DNA of 64,000 bases from Microbacterium yannicii (GTDB lineage Bacteria > Actinomycetota > Actinomycetes > Actinomycetales > Microbacteriaceae). The notes under the pieces are model-generated. The model was given only the letters and a program-made list of their open reading frames with translations. It was not told the origin of the DNA and did no database searches. Position 1 is the stretch's first letter, and every line of letters begins with the position of its first letter. The position numbers and the translations under genes are program-made. Shown here in pieces: positions 37,693 to 46,359 of this stretch. The stretch covers positions 62,001 to 126,000 of the forward strand of contig NZ_JAMXMB010000011.1 of the NCBI RefSeq assembly GCF_024055635.1, in the 5' to 3' direction.

Positions 37693-38489
37693 TGCTCCTC
37701 CTCCGCGACGAGGGCGGCGGCGATGTCTTCGACCTGCCAGCCTGTCGGCGAGGCCGCGACCGTGCGCAGTGACGATCCGTACCGGCCGAGCGTCGTTCCG
37801 TCGAACCGCAGCACGGCACCGGTCATGGGGGCGCTGGCATCCGACAGCAGCGCCGTCACGACGGGGGCGACGCGCGACGGATCGGGCATCGGCGGACGGT
37901 CGGATCGATGATCGGCCTGCGACATGCGAGTGAGCCCGAGCGGTGAGATCGCATTCACCCGTATCCCGTGCGCACGGCCGGCCAGCGCCCAGTTCGCGGT
38001 CATCGCGGCGACGGCGCCTTTCGATGCGCCGTACGCGCTCATTCCGGCAATGCCGTCGCGGGCCCCCGAGACGACGGTCACCACCGAGCCGCCGCGTCCT
38101 GACTCGACCATGGCGCGCATCGCATGGCGTGCGGTGAACTGGACGCCGAGGATGTTGACCTCGGCGATGGCCCGCAGGTCGGCCTCGTTCTCGTCCCACG
38201 GGTCCGCGCTGCGCATGATCGCCGCGTTCGCCACCACGCCGTCGACGCCGCCGTACTCGCGCAGGCAGCGTTCGGTCAGGGCCCGCGCTACTGCCCAGTC
38301 GGCGACAGAACCCGTCACGGCGACGGCATGGCCGCCCGAGGCGCGGATCGCCTCGACCGTCTGCGCGGCGGCATCCCCGTCGATGTCGCCGACGACGACC
38401 GACGCGCCGGCCTCCGCGGCGGCGATCGCGTACGCACGGCCGAGCCCCTGCCCGGCACCGGTGACGATGATGCGCTTCGCCGCGAGCAC
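37689..38489 (-). CDS. SDR oxidoreductase 2 of the island
   Basis: The 266-residue SDR has IIVTGAGQGLGRAYAIAAAE, VVVGDIDGD, ANAAIMRSADPWDENE, VTVVSGARDG and YGASKGAVAAMTANWA. The C-terminal extension (RYGSSLRTVAASPTGWQVED) is unlike typical SDRs and resembles SDRs from steroid/CoA-ester clusters. The start is GTG, 2 bp after the enoyl-CoA hydratase stop. Both catalytic Ser and Tyr-Lys are present. A beta-oxidation-like hydroxyacyl-CoA dehydrogenase role is inferred. Confidence 0.88.
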   Translation of the reverse strand: MLAAKRIIVTGAGQGLGRAYAIAAAEAGASVVVGDIDGDAAAQTVEAIRASGGHAVAVTGSVADWAVARALTERCLREYGGVDGVVANAAIMRSADPWDENEADLRAIAEVNILGVQFTARHAMRAMVESGRGGSVVTVVSGARDGIAGMSAYGASKGAVAAMTANWALAGRAHGIRVNAISPLGLTRMSQADHRSDRPPMPDPSRVAPVVTALLSDASAPMTGAVLRFDGTTLGRYGSSLRTVAASPTGWQVEDIAAALVAEEEQ

Positions 38490-38491
38490 GG

Positions 38492-39298
38492 TCAGTCGCC
38501 CCCTGCCCAGCGTGGCGCGCGCTTCTCGAGGAATGCCCGCGGACCTTCTTGGGCGTCGGGATGCGGCCAGTGATCCTGGACCGCCTTCCAGCCGGCGTCC
38601 ATTTGGCGTCGCATCAGGTCGGCCTCGAAGTCGCGGATCACGGCACGGGTGGCGCGGACTGCTTCGGGAGAGCCCTCTGCGATGCGTTCGCCGAGAGCGG
38701 TCGCGTGCGCCAGCAGTATGTCGGCGGGGACGACCTCGGATACCAGCCCGGCCTCTTTCGCGCGGGCGGCGTCCAGGGTCTCGGACCGGCCGAGCAGTGC
38801 CATTCGCACGATGACGTCGCGCCGGGCCTTGAGCATGAGCTCCACCGGCTCCATGCCGCTGACCTGACCCACGGTGACGTGCGGATCCACGAATCGTGCG
38901 GTGCCGGCAGCGATGCAGAGGTCGGCATCGGCGACGAAGTGGAGACCTCCGCCGGCGCAGACCCCGTTGACCGCGACGATGACCGGCACATCCAGGTGCG
39001 GGCCGGGAACGAAGGACAGCTCCTCTGCGGCGTCGCGCCCGATGCGGGTGCGCGGCTGGGCGAGCATGGCCGCGTCCGCGCCGGCGCAGAACGCGTTGCC
39101 GGCGCCGGTGACGATCACCGACCGCACCCAGCCTGCGGCGGCCACCGTGCGCCACAGCGATCGCAGGTCGTCCATCATCGGCTCCGTCAGCGCGTTCGCC
39201 CGCGACGGCCGATTGAGCGTGACGATCAGTGAGGACCCGGCGGAGTCGAGTAGGAGGTCTTCGCTCCGGGGGAGAGCGGAGAGGCGATCATCCGTCAC
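38492..39298 (-). CDS. Enoyl-CoA hydratase/isomerase family protein 1
   Basis: The 268-residue crotonase-fold protein has IVTLNRPSRANALTEPMMDD, the first oxyanion segment AFCAGADAAMLAQ, the second VNGVCAGGGLHFVADADLCI, then VDPHVTVGQVSGMEPVELM. The catalytic Glu positions of classical hydratase are not obvious, so a hydrolase, isomerase or lyase activity is possible. The GTG start overlaps the NMO gene by 11 bp. It acts on a CoA ester in the island pathway. Confidence 0.9.
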   Translation of the reverse strand: MTDDRLSALPRSEDLLLDSAGSSLIVTLNRPSRANALTEPMMDDLRSLWRTVAAAGWVRSVIVTGAGNAFCAGADAAMLAQPRTRIGRDAAEELSFVPGPHLDVPVIVAVNGVCAGGGLHFVADADLCIAAGTARFVDPHVTVGQVSGMEPVELMLKARRDVIVRMALLGRSETLDAARAKEAGLVSEVVPADILLAHATALGERIAEGSPEAVRATRAVIRDFEADLMRRQMDAGWKAVQDHWPHPDAQEGPRAFLEKRAPRWAGGD

Positions 39299-40289
39299 GG
39301 GGGGTCCTTTCGGAGGAGGCGAGTTCGGCGGCGGCTCGCCGATGGCCGGGGGCGTCGCACGCGTCGCGATATTCCGCCGCCAGACGGCGAGCCAGCTCGG
39401 CGACGGGCGGGCTGTCGTGAATCAGCTCGATCCCTTGTCCGGCCGACCATAGGTCCCGCCATGGGCGCACGTCGTCCGGTAGGTGCTCGTGGCCCCGGTT
39501 CGTGGGGTCGGGAAGTGCCTCGATGTCGATGGCGTGGTGTTCCAGCGAATCCAGCATCCAGTTGGCGGGCACACCGTTCACCTTCGCGGTGTAGCGCAGG
39601 CGCCTCGAGTCTCCGCTGACGATCCACTCCTTTTGCAGCGGGTTCGCGCGCGATTCGACGGTGGCGGCGAAGCGTGTTCCCACGAACGCCAGGTCGGCTC
39701 CGAGAACCTCCGCAGCGCGCACGGCGGCGCCGGTGGCGACGGCGCCGGCGAGCGAGATCGTGCCGTCGAACATCGACCGCAGTCTCGGGATGAGTGCGAG
39801 ATGGCTGACCGTGCCGGAGTGGCCGCCGCCTCCCGCGCCGATGCAGTTGAGCCCGTCCACACCGGCGGCGATCGCCTTCTCGGCGAAGGTCACCGACGTC
39901 GCGTCGTGGTGCACGAGCAGGCCGCGCTCGTGGGCGAGTCGCGTGATGACGTCGGGCTTTCCCACCGAGGTGATGACGATGTCGACCCCGTGCCTCGCGC
40001 AGGCGTCGAGGTCCGCCGCCATCTCGTCCTCGGGGAGCGTCGTCGGGATGTTCACCGCCAGCGGCCCGGGATGGCGCCCCCGAATGTCGCTCGTCGCCTG
40101 GCCGGCGTCGCGGATGCGGCACAGCCAGTCCGCGAACTGATCGGCCGAGCGGGCATTCTGGCGTGGGAAGGCCCCGATGAACCCGCAATCGCGGGCGGCG
40201 GCGACCAGCTCGGGCCCAGAGATGAGGAACATCGGCGCGCACACGATCGGAAGCGTCAGCCGCCGCGCGATGTGATCGGGGAGTGTCAT
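39288..40289 (-). CDS. Nitronate monooxygenase-like FMN protein (possible acyl-CoA reductase)
   Basis: The 333-residue TIM barrel has LPIVCAPMFLISGPELVAAA at the start, VGKPDVITRL, DGLNCIGAGGGGHSGTVSHL for FMN/phosphate binding, and GAVATGAAVRAAEVLGADLA. It resembles 2-nitropropane dioxygenase-like proteins. In mycobacterial steroid ring degradation a protein of this class (IpdC) acts as a flavin-dependent CoA-ester reductase, so in this CoA gene setting a nitronate substrate is less likely. It is the first gene of the minus operon, with operator motif D just upstream. Confidence 0.88.
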   Translation of the reverse strand: MTLPDHIARRLTLPIVCAPMFLISGPELVAAARDCGFIGAFPRQNARSADQFADWLCRIRDAGQATSDIRGRHPGPLAVNIPTTLPEDEMAADLDACARHGVDIVITSVGKPDVITRLAHERGLLVHHDATSVTFAEKAIAAGVDGLNCIGAGGGGHSGTVSHLALIPRLRSMFDGTISLAGAVATGAAVRAAEVLGADLAFVGTRFAATVESRANPLQKEWIVSGDSRRLRYTAKVNGVPANWMLDSLEHHAIDIEALPDPTNRGHEHLPDDVRPWRDLWSAGQGIELIHDSPPVAELARRLAAEYRDACDAPGHRRAAAELASSERTPRDG

Positions 40290-40315
40290 CGTTGATTGCC
40301 TCCGATAATTACATC

Positions 40316-40332
40316 AATCATTATAGAGATTA
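40316..40332. promoter_or_regulatory. Operator-like motif D (NMO / enoyl-CoA hydratase divergent promoter)
   Basis: On the minus strand the site reads TAATCTCTATAATGATT, matching the island motif TAATCTTTATAAAGTTA in most positions. It lies in the 58-bp gap between divergent starts. Confidence 0.55.
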
Positions 40333-40347
40333 CCGAGAGAGGCTGCC

Positions 40348-41103
40348 ATGACCGATCAGATCCGATTCCGAGTCCGTGTCGCCGACGACGTGATGGTGCT
40401 GACCTTCGACCATCCTCCGACACGCAATGCGCTCGACCGGGCCACGCGCGCGCGCCTGGTGGAGGTGCTGCAAGAAGCGGATGCCGCACCCGACGTCCGC
40501 GCGATCGTCCTGACGGGCACCGACCCAGCCTTCTCGAGCGGCGTCGACGCGAAGCAACTCCTCGACGACCCTGACTACACGCGTCTGCCGGTCGATCCTG
40601 CCACCGCGCTGCGGGCTCTGGCGACGCCGACGATCGCCGCGGTGAACGGCTCCTGCGTGTCAGGGGGACTCGAGATCGTCCTCGCCTGCTCGATGGTCAT
40701 CGCTTCCACCGAGGCGCGCTTCGCAGACACCCATGCCAAGCTCGGGCTCACTCCGGGGTGGGGTCTCAGCACTGAGCTGCCCGCCGCCGTCGGGGTGTGG
40801 CGCGCACGGCAGCTGACGCTCACCGCACAGCCCATCGATGCCCGCACCGCGTACGACTGGGGTCTCGTGAACGAGGTCGTCGACCATGGATCGCTGCAGC
40901 GCCGCGCGCTGGACCTCGCCGGGACGATCGCTCAGCTCGACGCCATGAGCGTTGGAAATGCGGTGCGGCTGTACGCCGCCGGCCAGCAGGCGTCGTTGGG
41001 CGCAGCCCGCGCCGTCGAGCGCGCCGCTCTGGGCGGCTGGGCGGTGGACCGCTCGTCGGCTCGAGCGGCGTTCGATCAGAGGGTCTCCCCGCCGTCGACG
41101 TAG
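40348..41103 (+). CDS. Enoyl-CoA hydratase/isomerase family protein 2
   Basis: The 251-residue crotonase has VLTFDHPPTRNALDRATRAR, FSSGVDAKQLL (first oxyanion site), NGSCVSGGLEIVLACSMVIA (second) and FADTHAKLGLTPGWGLSTELP, where classical hydratases carry a catalytic Glu. It is the only plus gene between two minus operons, and its 3' end overlaps the convergent SDR by 28 bp. It is probably controlled with the NMO operon by the shared divergent promoter. Confidence 0.9.
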   Translation: MTDQIRFRVRVADDVMVLTFDHPPTRNALDRATRARLVEVLQEADAAPDVRAIVLTGTDPAFSSGVDAKQLLDDPDYTRLPVDPATALRALATPTIAAVNGSCVSGGLEIVLACSMVIASTEARFADTHAKLGLTPGWGLSTELPAAVGVWRARQLTLTAQPIDARTAYDWGLVNEVVDHGSLQRRALDLAGTIAQLDAMSVGNAVRLYAAGQQASLGAARAVERAALGGWAVDRSSARAAFDQRVSPPST

Positions 41104-41912
41104 ATGACCTGCCCCGTGATGAACGAAGCGAGATCGCCCGCCAGGAAGGCCGCGAGCGCGCCGAGTTCGCGGACATCGCCGGCGTGATGCATGGGGATCC
41201 GCTCCCGCAGCCACGCCTGTCCCTCTTCGCTATCGTGCAGCGCCTTGGACATGTCGGTGCGGAAGTGCCCGGGTGCGATCGCGTTGACCGTCACGCCGTG
41301 CTCCGCCCATTCCTTCGCCAGCGCGCGCGTGAAGTGCATCATCGCGCCCTTGGCCACCTTGTAGGGGCCGGACAGGTTCGGCGTGCGTCCGACGGCGCTG
41401 GAGCCGATGTTGATGACACGTCCCCAGCGACGCTGCAGCATTCCGGGACCGACGAGGCGGATGAGTTGCAGGGACGCACGCACGTGGGTATCGAAGATCG
41501 CGTCCCACTCCTCGTCGGCCATTCCAACGCTCGCCGGCCCGGAACCCGGCTGCCCCACAGCGACGCCGTCGTCGACCGGCAGGGGGATGAAGGGGCGCTT
41601 CAGATTGACGCCGGCGTTGTTGACGAGGATGTCGATCCCGCCGAGTTCTGCGAGGACCGGCTCGACCGCTGCGGCCACTCCTTCGGCGTCCGTGAGGTCC
41701 GCGGGGGCGGCGACCGCATGGCCTCCGGCGGCATCGATGAGCGCGACCGTCTCGGTCACCTGCTCTGCGTGGCGGGCCAGGATGACGGTGCTCGCGCCCG
41801 CCTCTGCGAGCGACAGGGCGATGGCGCGGCCGATGCCGCGGCCGGACCCCGAGACCAGCGCGGTGCGCCCCGCCAGCGGACCGGAGGGTTCGGGCAGATC
41901 AGGCATGTTCAT
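41076..41912 (-). CDS. SDR oxidoreductase 3 of the island
   Basis: The 278-residue SDR has ALVSGSGRGIGRAIALSLAE, NNAGVNLKRPFIP, INIGSSAVGRTPN and YKVAKGAMMHFTRALAKEWA, with a YVDGGETL tail. A 20-residue insertion after the NNAG region is unusual (DDGVAVGQPGSGPASVG). The start overlaps the preceding acyl-CoA dehydrogenase by 4 bp, so it is the last gene of the ACAD/ACAD/SDR operon. A ketoacyl or hydroxyacyl-CoA substrate is inferred. Confidence 0.9.
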   Translation of the reverse strand: MNMPDLPEPSGPLAGRTALVSGSGRGIGRAIALSLAEAGASTVILARHAEQVTETVALIDAAGGHAVAAPADLTDAEGVAAAVEPVLAELGGIDILVNNAGVNLKRPFIPLPVDDGVAVGQPGSGPASVGMADEEWDAIFDTHVRASLQLIRLVGPGMLQRRWGRVINIGSSAVGRTPNLSGPYKVAKGAMMHFTRALAKEWAEHGVTVNAIAPGHFRTDMSKALHDSEEGQAWLRERIPMHHAGDVRELGALAAFLAGDLASFITGQVIYVDGGETL

Positions 41913-43012
41913 GCTCCCTTCGGCAGGCCGAGGACACGCTCGGCGATGATATTGCGCTGCACCTCGGAGGTGCCCCCGTAGATCGTCGCCGCCATCGACT
42001 CGAGATACTCGTCGAAGCGGTCGAGGGGAACCTCGTCCTCGTCTGCTCCGAGCTCCAGTGCGAGCGCGGCAGCGCGCTGCACGGACTCCGATCCGAAGAG
42101 CTTGAGGATGCCCGATATCGGCGAGTAGATCCCGGCTGTGCGGGCACCGACGCTGCGCATGCCGGTGAGACGGATCGCCTCGGTGTCTGCGAGCAGTCGA
42201 CCCACACGCTCGTTCGCGTATGACGGCCGCGCAGGGTCGTCCAGAACCGGAGCGAGCGCGCGCTGCATCTCCAGCCAGTTGTGGACCCAGATCATGTCGC
42301 GTTCGTGCTCGAGGGCCGACACTGCGACGCGCCATCCTCCGTTCAGCTCGCCCAAGAGCTGGTCGGCGGGTACTTCGACATCGTCGAAGAACACCTCGCA
42401 GAAGGACTCGATCGACGGTCCGGCGGTGCGGATCCGTCGTACGGTGATGCCGGGCGAGTCCATGTCGACGATCAGGCAGCTGATGCCGCGGTGCTTCGGC
42501 GCGGTCGCATCCGTTCGCGCGTAGAGAGTGCACCAGCGTGATCCGTCGGCCTGCGTCGTCCACACCTTCTGGCCGTTGACGACGAACATGTCGCCGCGGC
42601 GGACGGCGGTCGTGCGCAGCGACGCGAGGTCGGAGCCCGCGTCGGGCTCCGACATCCCCAGCGCCCACCACGCCTCGCCCCGCAGCGTCGGGCGGAGATA
42701 CCGCTCCTGTTGCTCCGGGGTGCCGAATGTCCGCAGTGCCGGGGCGACCACGCCGGCCGCCTGGATGTTCATTTCCCGCGGGATACGCAGCCGGGCGCCC
42801 TCGATACGGATCGTGAGCGCCTCGGTGCGCGGCAGGTCGCGCCCGCCGAGGCCGTGAGGCCATTCCGGGATGAGCCATCCCTCGTCGAACATCGCCGCCT
42901 GGAACCTCCGGCGCAGATCTTCGTCCTCGCGGTACCCCGCATAGGCGACCGCGTAATCATCGGGGAGAACGGTGTCCAGAAAGGAGCGGAACTGCGTCAG
43001 CGAATCGGTCAT
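41909..43012 (-). CDS. Acyl-CoA dehydrogenase, large-type subunit of pair 1
   Basis: The 367-residue FAD protein has GMSEPDAGSDLASLRT, VNGQKVWTTQADGSRWC, GGWRVAVSALEHERD and the C-terminal segment TIYGGTSEVQRNIIAERVLG. The usual catalytic Glu of IYEGT is Gly here, and the ALEHERD segment offers a Glu in the helix position used by isovaleryl- and steroid-type enzymes. It overlaps the next, more divergent ACAD by 4 bp, the arrangement of heterotetrameric ACADs such as mycobacterial ChsE1-ChsE2. The substrate is likely a bulky or branched acyl-CoA. Confidence 0.9.
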   Translation of the reverse strand: MTDSLTQFRSFLDTVLPDDYAVAYAGYREDEDLRRRFQAAMFDEGWLIPEWPHGLGGRDLPRTEALTIRIEGARLRIPREMNIQAAGVVAPALRTFGTPEQQERYLRPTLRGEAWWALGMSEPDAGSDLASLRTTAVRRGDMFVVNGQKVWTTQADGSRWCTLYARTDATAPKHRGISCLIVDMDSPGITVRRIRTAGPSIESFCEVFFDDVEVPADQLLGELNGGWRVAVSALEHERDMIWVHNWLEMQRALAPVLDDPARPSYANERVGRLLADTEAIRLTGMRSVGARTAGIYSPISGILKLFGSESVQRAAALALELGADEDEVPLDRFDEYLESMAATIYGGTSEVQRNIIAERVLGLPKGA

Positions 43013-44055
43013 CGCACGGCCCCCAGTGCTTCGGCCGCAACGGCGGCATAGAGTTCCCCCGGATTCCCGAGCAGCGGGATCGTGTGCCGTGCGCGGCGAA
43101 CCGCCAGCGGGCTGTCGGACTCGAAGGTCAATCCCATAGCCCCGAGCAGCTGTGTCTGCAGCGCGACGCTCTGAGCCGCGGCATCCCCCGCGGCCGCCTT
43201 CGCGAGCCGTGACAGGCGGGACCCCTCGGCGGAGTCGCGCGAGGCGCCGAGGGCCACAGCGCTGCCCAGAGCCAGGCTCCGCGCGCGCTCAACCAGGACA
43301 TACGCGTCGGCGAGCTGATGTTTGACCGCCTGAAAGCTCCCGATCGAGCGCCCGAACTGCTCGCGACCGAGGGCATGGGTGATCGCCCCATCGAGAGCGC
43401 GTGCGGCGACGCCGATGAGCTCCGCAGCCACGCAGGTGCGCGGCGCGGCCACGACGACGTCGCGATGCTCGGCGCAGGCGTGTTCCCGCGAGGGGATGTC
43501 GTCGAGCGCGAGCCGTGCGAACGGGCGAGATGGGTCGACGGCGGGGATGACGTCCCGGTCGACCCCCGTGAGGGTGAAGACGCGGACCACGCTCATTCCG
43601 TCGGCGGAATCGACAGCGACGGCGATGTCGGCGTCGGTGCCGTCGAAGACATGGAGCGTTCCGCCGCGGATGCGCGCAAATGCGAGCCTCGACGAGGCGG
43701 TCGTCTCATCGAGGAGCCCCGCGGTGAGCAGCACTTGTGCGGCCATCGCATGTGTCAGCAATGGGGCTGGCAGCAGGGCTCGGCCGGCCTCTTCGAGGAG
43801 GGCCGTGAGGTCCACCAGCGTACCGAGGCCATCGAGTTCCTCGGGGAGCCCGATCAGCGTGTAGCCGTGCTCGACCAGCGGCTCCCAGAGATCCGGGCGC
43901 GGGTCGCCGTCGTACGTACGGCGAATGTCATCGGCCGAGAACAGCGCTGCGAAATGATCGCGAGCGGCCTCAACGATCGCCTGGGTCTCTTCGCGCGGGA
44001 TATAGGCGTCCCAGTCGATGACGCGATCCGTCACCGTTGACGTTGCTTCGTTCAC
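43009..44055 (-). CDS. Acyl-CoA dehydrogenase-like partner subunit of pair 1
   Basis: The 348-residue protein is a degenerate ACAD. It keeps YTLIGLPEELDGLGTLVDLT, THALGREQFGRSIGSFQAVKHQL and an LLGAMGLTFESDSPL-like C-terminal segment, but lacks a clear catalytic Glu and the SEP-GSD loop. It is the first gene of the minus operon and overlaps its partner by 4 bp. Such weak subunits are typical of alpha2beta2 ACADs, so it probably forms one enzyme with the 41,909-43,012 product. Confidence 0.87.
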   Translation of the reverse strand: MNEATSTVTDRVIDWDAYIPREETQAIVEAARDHFAALFSADDIRRTYDGDPRPDLWEPLVEHGYTLIGLPEELDGLGTLVDLTALLEEAGRALLPAPLLTHAMAAQVLLTAGLLDETTASSRLAFARIRGGTLHVFDGTDADIAVAVDSADGMSVVRVFTLTGVDRDVIPAVDPSRPFARLALDDIPSREHACAEHRDVVVAAPRTCVAAELIGVAARALDGAITHALGREQFGRSIGSFQAVKHQLADAYVLVERARSLALGSAVALGASRDSAEGSRLSRLAKAAAGDAAAQSVALQTQLLGAMGLTFESDSPLAVRRARHTIPLLGNPGELYAAVAAEALGAVR

Positions 44056-44070
44056 GACGGTTACCCTATC

Positions 44071-44087
44071 AATCCTTTAGAAGATTA
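44071..44087. promoter_or_regulatory. Operator-like motif C (ACAD divergent promoter)
   Basis: On the minus strand the site reads TAATCTTCTAAAGGATT, near the start at 44,055. It is one of two copies in this divergent gap. Confidence 0.55.
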
Positions 44088-44123
44088 GCTCTAGGCTTTG
44101 CTATGATCGACGGGATTACTCTG

Positions 44124-44141
44124 TAATCTTTATAAAGTTAA
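44124..44141. promoter_or_regulatory. Operator-like motif B (ACAD divergent promoter)
   Basis: TAATCTTTATAAAGTTAA is nearly palindromic (TAA-TCTTTATAAAG-TTA) and lies 26 bp before the start at 44,167. GATTACTCTGTAATC overlaps its left side as a second palindrome. Confidence 0.6.
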
Positions 44142-44166
44142 CCGACAGATCACAAGGTGGTGATAC

Positions 44167-45315
44167 GTGCTCGACTACCGTGAACCCGAGTCCGTCTCGC
44201 GGTTGCGGTCCGACCTGCGTGCTCTCATCGCAGAGCACCTTCCAGCCGACTTCCTCGGCGCGTTCACGCCGGACCCCGCAGACTTCGCCCTCACCGAGGC
44301 GTTCTCGCGCGAACTCGGAAGACGTCAGTTGCTTGCGTCAGCCTGGCCTCGCGAGTTCGGCGGCGCGGCGGCCGACGTCTGGGAGCAGACGGCGGTCCGC
44401 GAGGAGATGTGGGCGGCGCATGAACCGCGCGGCGCCCAGTACATGGGCGTCAACTGGGTCGGTCCCGCGATCATGCGTCATGGGACACCTGCCCAGCAGG
44501 CGCAGCACCTGCCCGCCATCGCGGCCGGCGAGGTCGTGTGGTGTCAGGGATTCAGCGAACCCGGTGCCGGCTCCGATCTGCCGGCGCTGCGTACGAAGGC
44601 TGTCAAGGTCGACGGGGGATGGTCCATCACGGGGCAGAAGGTCTGGACCTCGTACGCGCGCATGGCCGGATGGTGCTTTCTGCTCGCCCGCACCGGTACC
44701 GCCGGTGGCCGCAAGAGCGGCATCACCGTGTTCCTGATGCAGATGGACCAGGCGGGGGTTGAGGTCAGGCCGATCGGAGCGATGCTCGGCGAGCATCACC
44801 TCAACGAGGTGTACCTCGACAGCGCCTGGGTGCCCGACGATCAGGTGCTCGGCGAGATCGGCGCAGGGTGGGACGTCGTCGCCGAGGTGCTCGGATTCGA
44901 GCGCATCGGCATCGCACGCTACGCCCGCTCGGAACGGCTCCTGCGAGAGGCGCCCGAAGCGCTGGCCGACCGCTGGCACGACCTCCCGGAGTCGCTGCAC
45001 GAGCGATGGGCGGCGGCCCTCGTGCGCGCACGCCAGGCTCGGCTTCTTGCTTATCAACTCGTGGCTGCGAACGAGTCCGAGCTGTCACCGCTGTCCGCGG
45101 CCGCCTACCGCATCGTGGTGACCACCCTCGACCAGGAATCGGCGGAGATCCTCATGGAGATGCTCGGACGGGATGCCGTCGGAGCGACGCCGCAGTCGAC
45201 GTACTTCGAGCGCGAGGTCGAGGACCACTGGCGGTACTCGCAGGCCGCGACCGTGGCATCCGGCACCGTCGAGATGAACAAGCAGACGATCGCCAAGTCC
45301 CTGGAGCACACATGA
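44167..45315 (+). CDS. Acyl-CoA dehydrogenase, large-type subunit of pair 2
   Basis: The 382-residue protein has GFSEPGAGSDLPALRTKAV, SITGQKVWTSYARMAGWC, VVAEVLGFERIGIARYARSE and the C-terminal TVASGTVEMNKQTIAK in place of IYEGT-xx-QR. The catalytic Glu of common ACADs is again absent at the C-terminus, with a Glu in the GFERIG helix. The start is GTG. It is coupled by a 4-bp overlap to a smaller ACAD-like gene, giving a second heteromeric pair. Confidence 0.9.
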   Translation: MLDYREPESVSRLRSDLRALIAEHLPADFLGAFTPDPADFALTEAFSRELGRRQLLASAWPREFGGAAADVWEQTAVREEMWAAHEPRGAQYMGVNWVGPAIMRHGTPAQQAQHLPAIAAGEVVWCQGFSEPGAGSDLPALRTKAVKVDGGWSITGQKVWTSYARMAGWCFLLARTGTAGGRKSGITVFLMQMDQAGVEVRPIGAMLGEHHLNEVYLDSAWVPDDQVLGEIGAGWDVVAEVLGFERIGIARYARSERLLREAPEALADRWHDLPESLHERWAAALVRARQARLLAYQLVAANESELSPLSAAAYRIVVTTLDQESAEILMEMLGRDAVGATPQSTYFEREVEDHWRYSQAATVASGTVEMNKQTIAKSLEHT

Positions 45316-46283
45316 ACTCGTCCCTGGCTGAAGAGGCCGTCGAAGTCGCCGGCGTCCTCCGGGAGAGCATCGCGACCGCGGGGGGCGTCGACATGCTTCG
45401 CCGGGCGGTCGATGACCCGGCGGTGCGAGATGTCGCGGGTGATCTGGTGGATGCCATCGGCCTCTGGGAACTCGAACCCCTCGAAGACCCACTGCAGCTC
45501 GAAGTCGCGGCTGCAGCGAGCCAGGCCGCCGGCTTCTATGCTCTGCCGTATCCCGTGACCGAGCGGTTCGCCAGATCCGCGGGTGGCGAGGCCACGGCCG
45601 TCGTGGGCACGGAGCCGACCGTTCTGGTGGCGCACGGTGATCTTCCGCTGGACTGGACCGGCGTCGATCCCGACGGCTTGCTGCACCGCCTCACCCTCGA
45701 TTCGGCCCCCCTCGGCACGAAGCTCGCACCGTTCGCGGTTCGGATGGCGGCTGAGCCGATGGGTGAGCGGGCGCCCGCCGCGGCATCGCTCGGACTGACA
45801 CTGCAGTCCTGGTGGCTGCTTGGCCTACTCGAACACGCGGTGGCAGATACGGTGCGCTACACCCGCGAGCGGGAGCAATTCGGCCGGCGACTGATCTCGT
45901 TCCAGGGAGTGGGATTCCAGCTTGCCGACATGGCCGTCGCCGTCGAGGCGCTCGGCGAACTCGGCAAGTACACGCTGTGGCGCATCGCCACTGCGGGCGA
46001 CGGTTCGCTCGTCGACGCGGTCGCGCTGCGGTCGGCTGCAGTGGCCGCCGCTTCGACGGTGCTGCGTGGCGCGCACCAACTGCACGGGGCGATGGGCTTC
46101 ACCGACGAAGTCGACGTCTCATGGCTGTCGCGAGCATCGCAGCTGGTGCGTCGGCTTCCCGAGGGCGCGCACAGCACCGCTGCGCGTTTGGTGGCGCTGA
46201 TCGACGCGGACGGATGGGCCGACTTCGGATATGCCGACGCGCCTACCGCGGAGCGGACGGCGGAGAGTGTTCGCTACGCGTAG
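45312..46283 (+). CDS. Acyl-CoA dehydrogenase-like partner subunit of pair 2
   Basis: The 323-residue protein keeps the ACAD C-terminal helices (YTREREQFGRRLISFQGVGFQ and LRGAHQLHGAMGFTDEVDVS) but has a shortened, divergent N-terminal domain. The FAD-binding Arg-Gln segment is recognisable. It overlaps its partner by 4 bp and is followed by the FadR regulator 76 bp downstream. It probably forms a heterotetramer with the 44,167-45,315 product. Confidence 0.87.
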   Translation: MNSSLAEEAVEVAGVLRESIATAGGVDMLRRAVDDPAVRDVAGDLVDAIGLWELEPLEDPLQLEVAAAASQAAGFYALPYPVTERFARSAGGEATAVVGTEPTVLVAHGDLPLDWTGVDPDGLLHRLTLDSAPLGTKLAPFAVRMAAEPMGERAPAAASLGLTLQSWWLLGLLEHAVADTVRYTREREQFGRRLISFQGVGFQLADMAVAVEALGELGKYTLWRIATAGDGSLVDAVALRSAAVAAASTVLRGAHQLHGAMGFTDEVDVSWLSRASQLVRRLPEGAHSTAARLVALIDADGWADFGYADAPTAERTAESVRYA

Positions 46284-46308
46284 CGTGTTTCCGAGAGGTC
46301 GAATCGCA

Positions 46309-46324
46309 TAACCGTATAAGGTTT
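46309..46324. promoter_or_regulatory. Operator-like motif E (upstream of the FadR regulator)
   Basis: TAACCGTATAAGGTTT fits the island pattern TAAYCN(1-2)TATAARGTTW with one base less. It stands about 35 bp before the regulator start, so it may be an autoregulatory site. Confidence 0.4.
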
Positions 46325-46359
46325 GCGAAGAATCGAGTTCCACGAGGTGAGGCGCAGGC

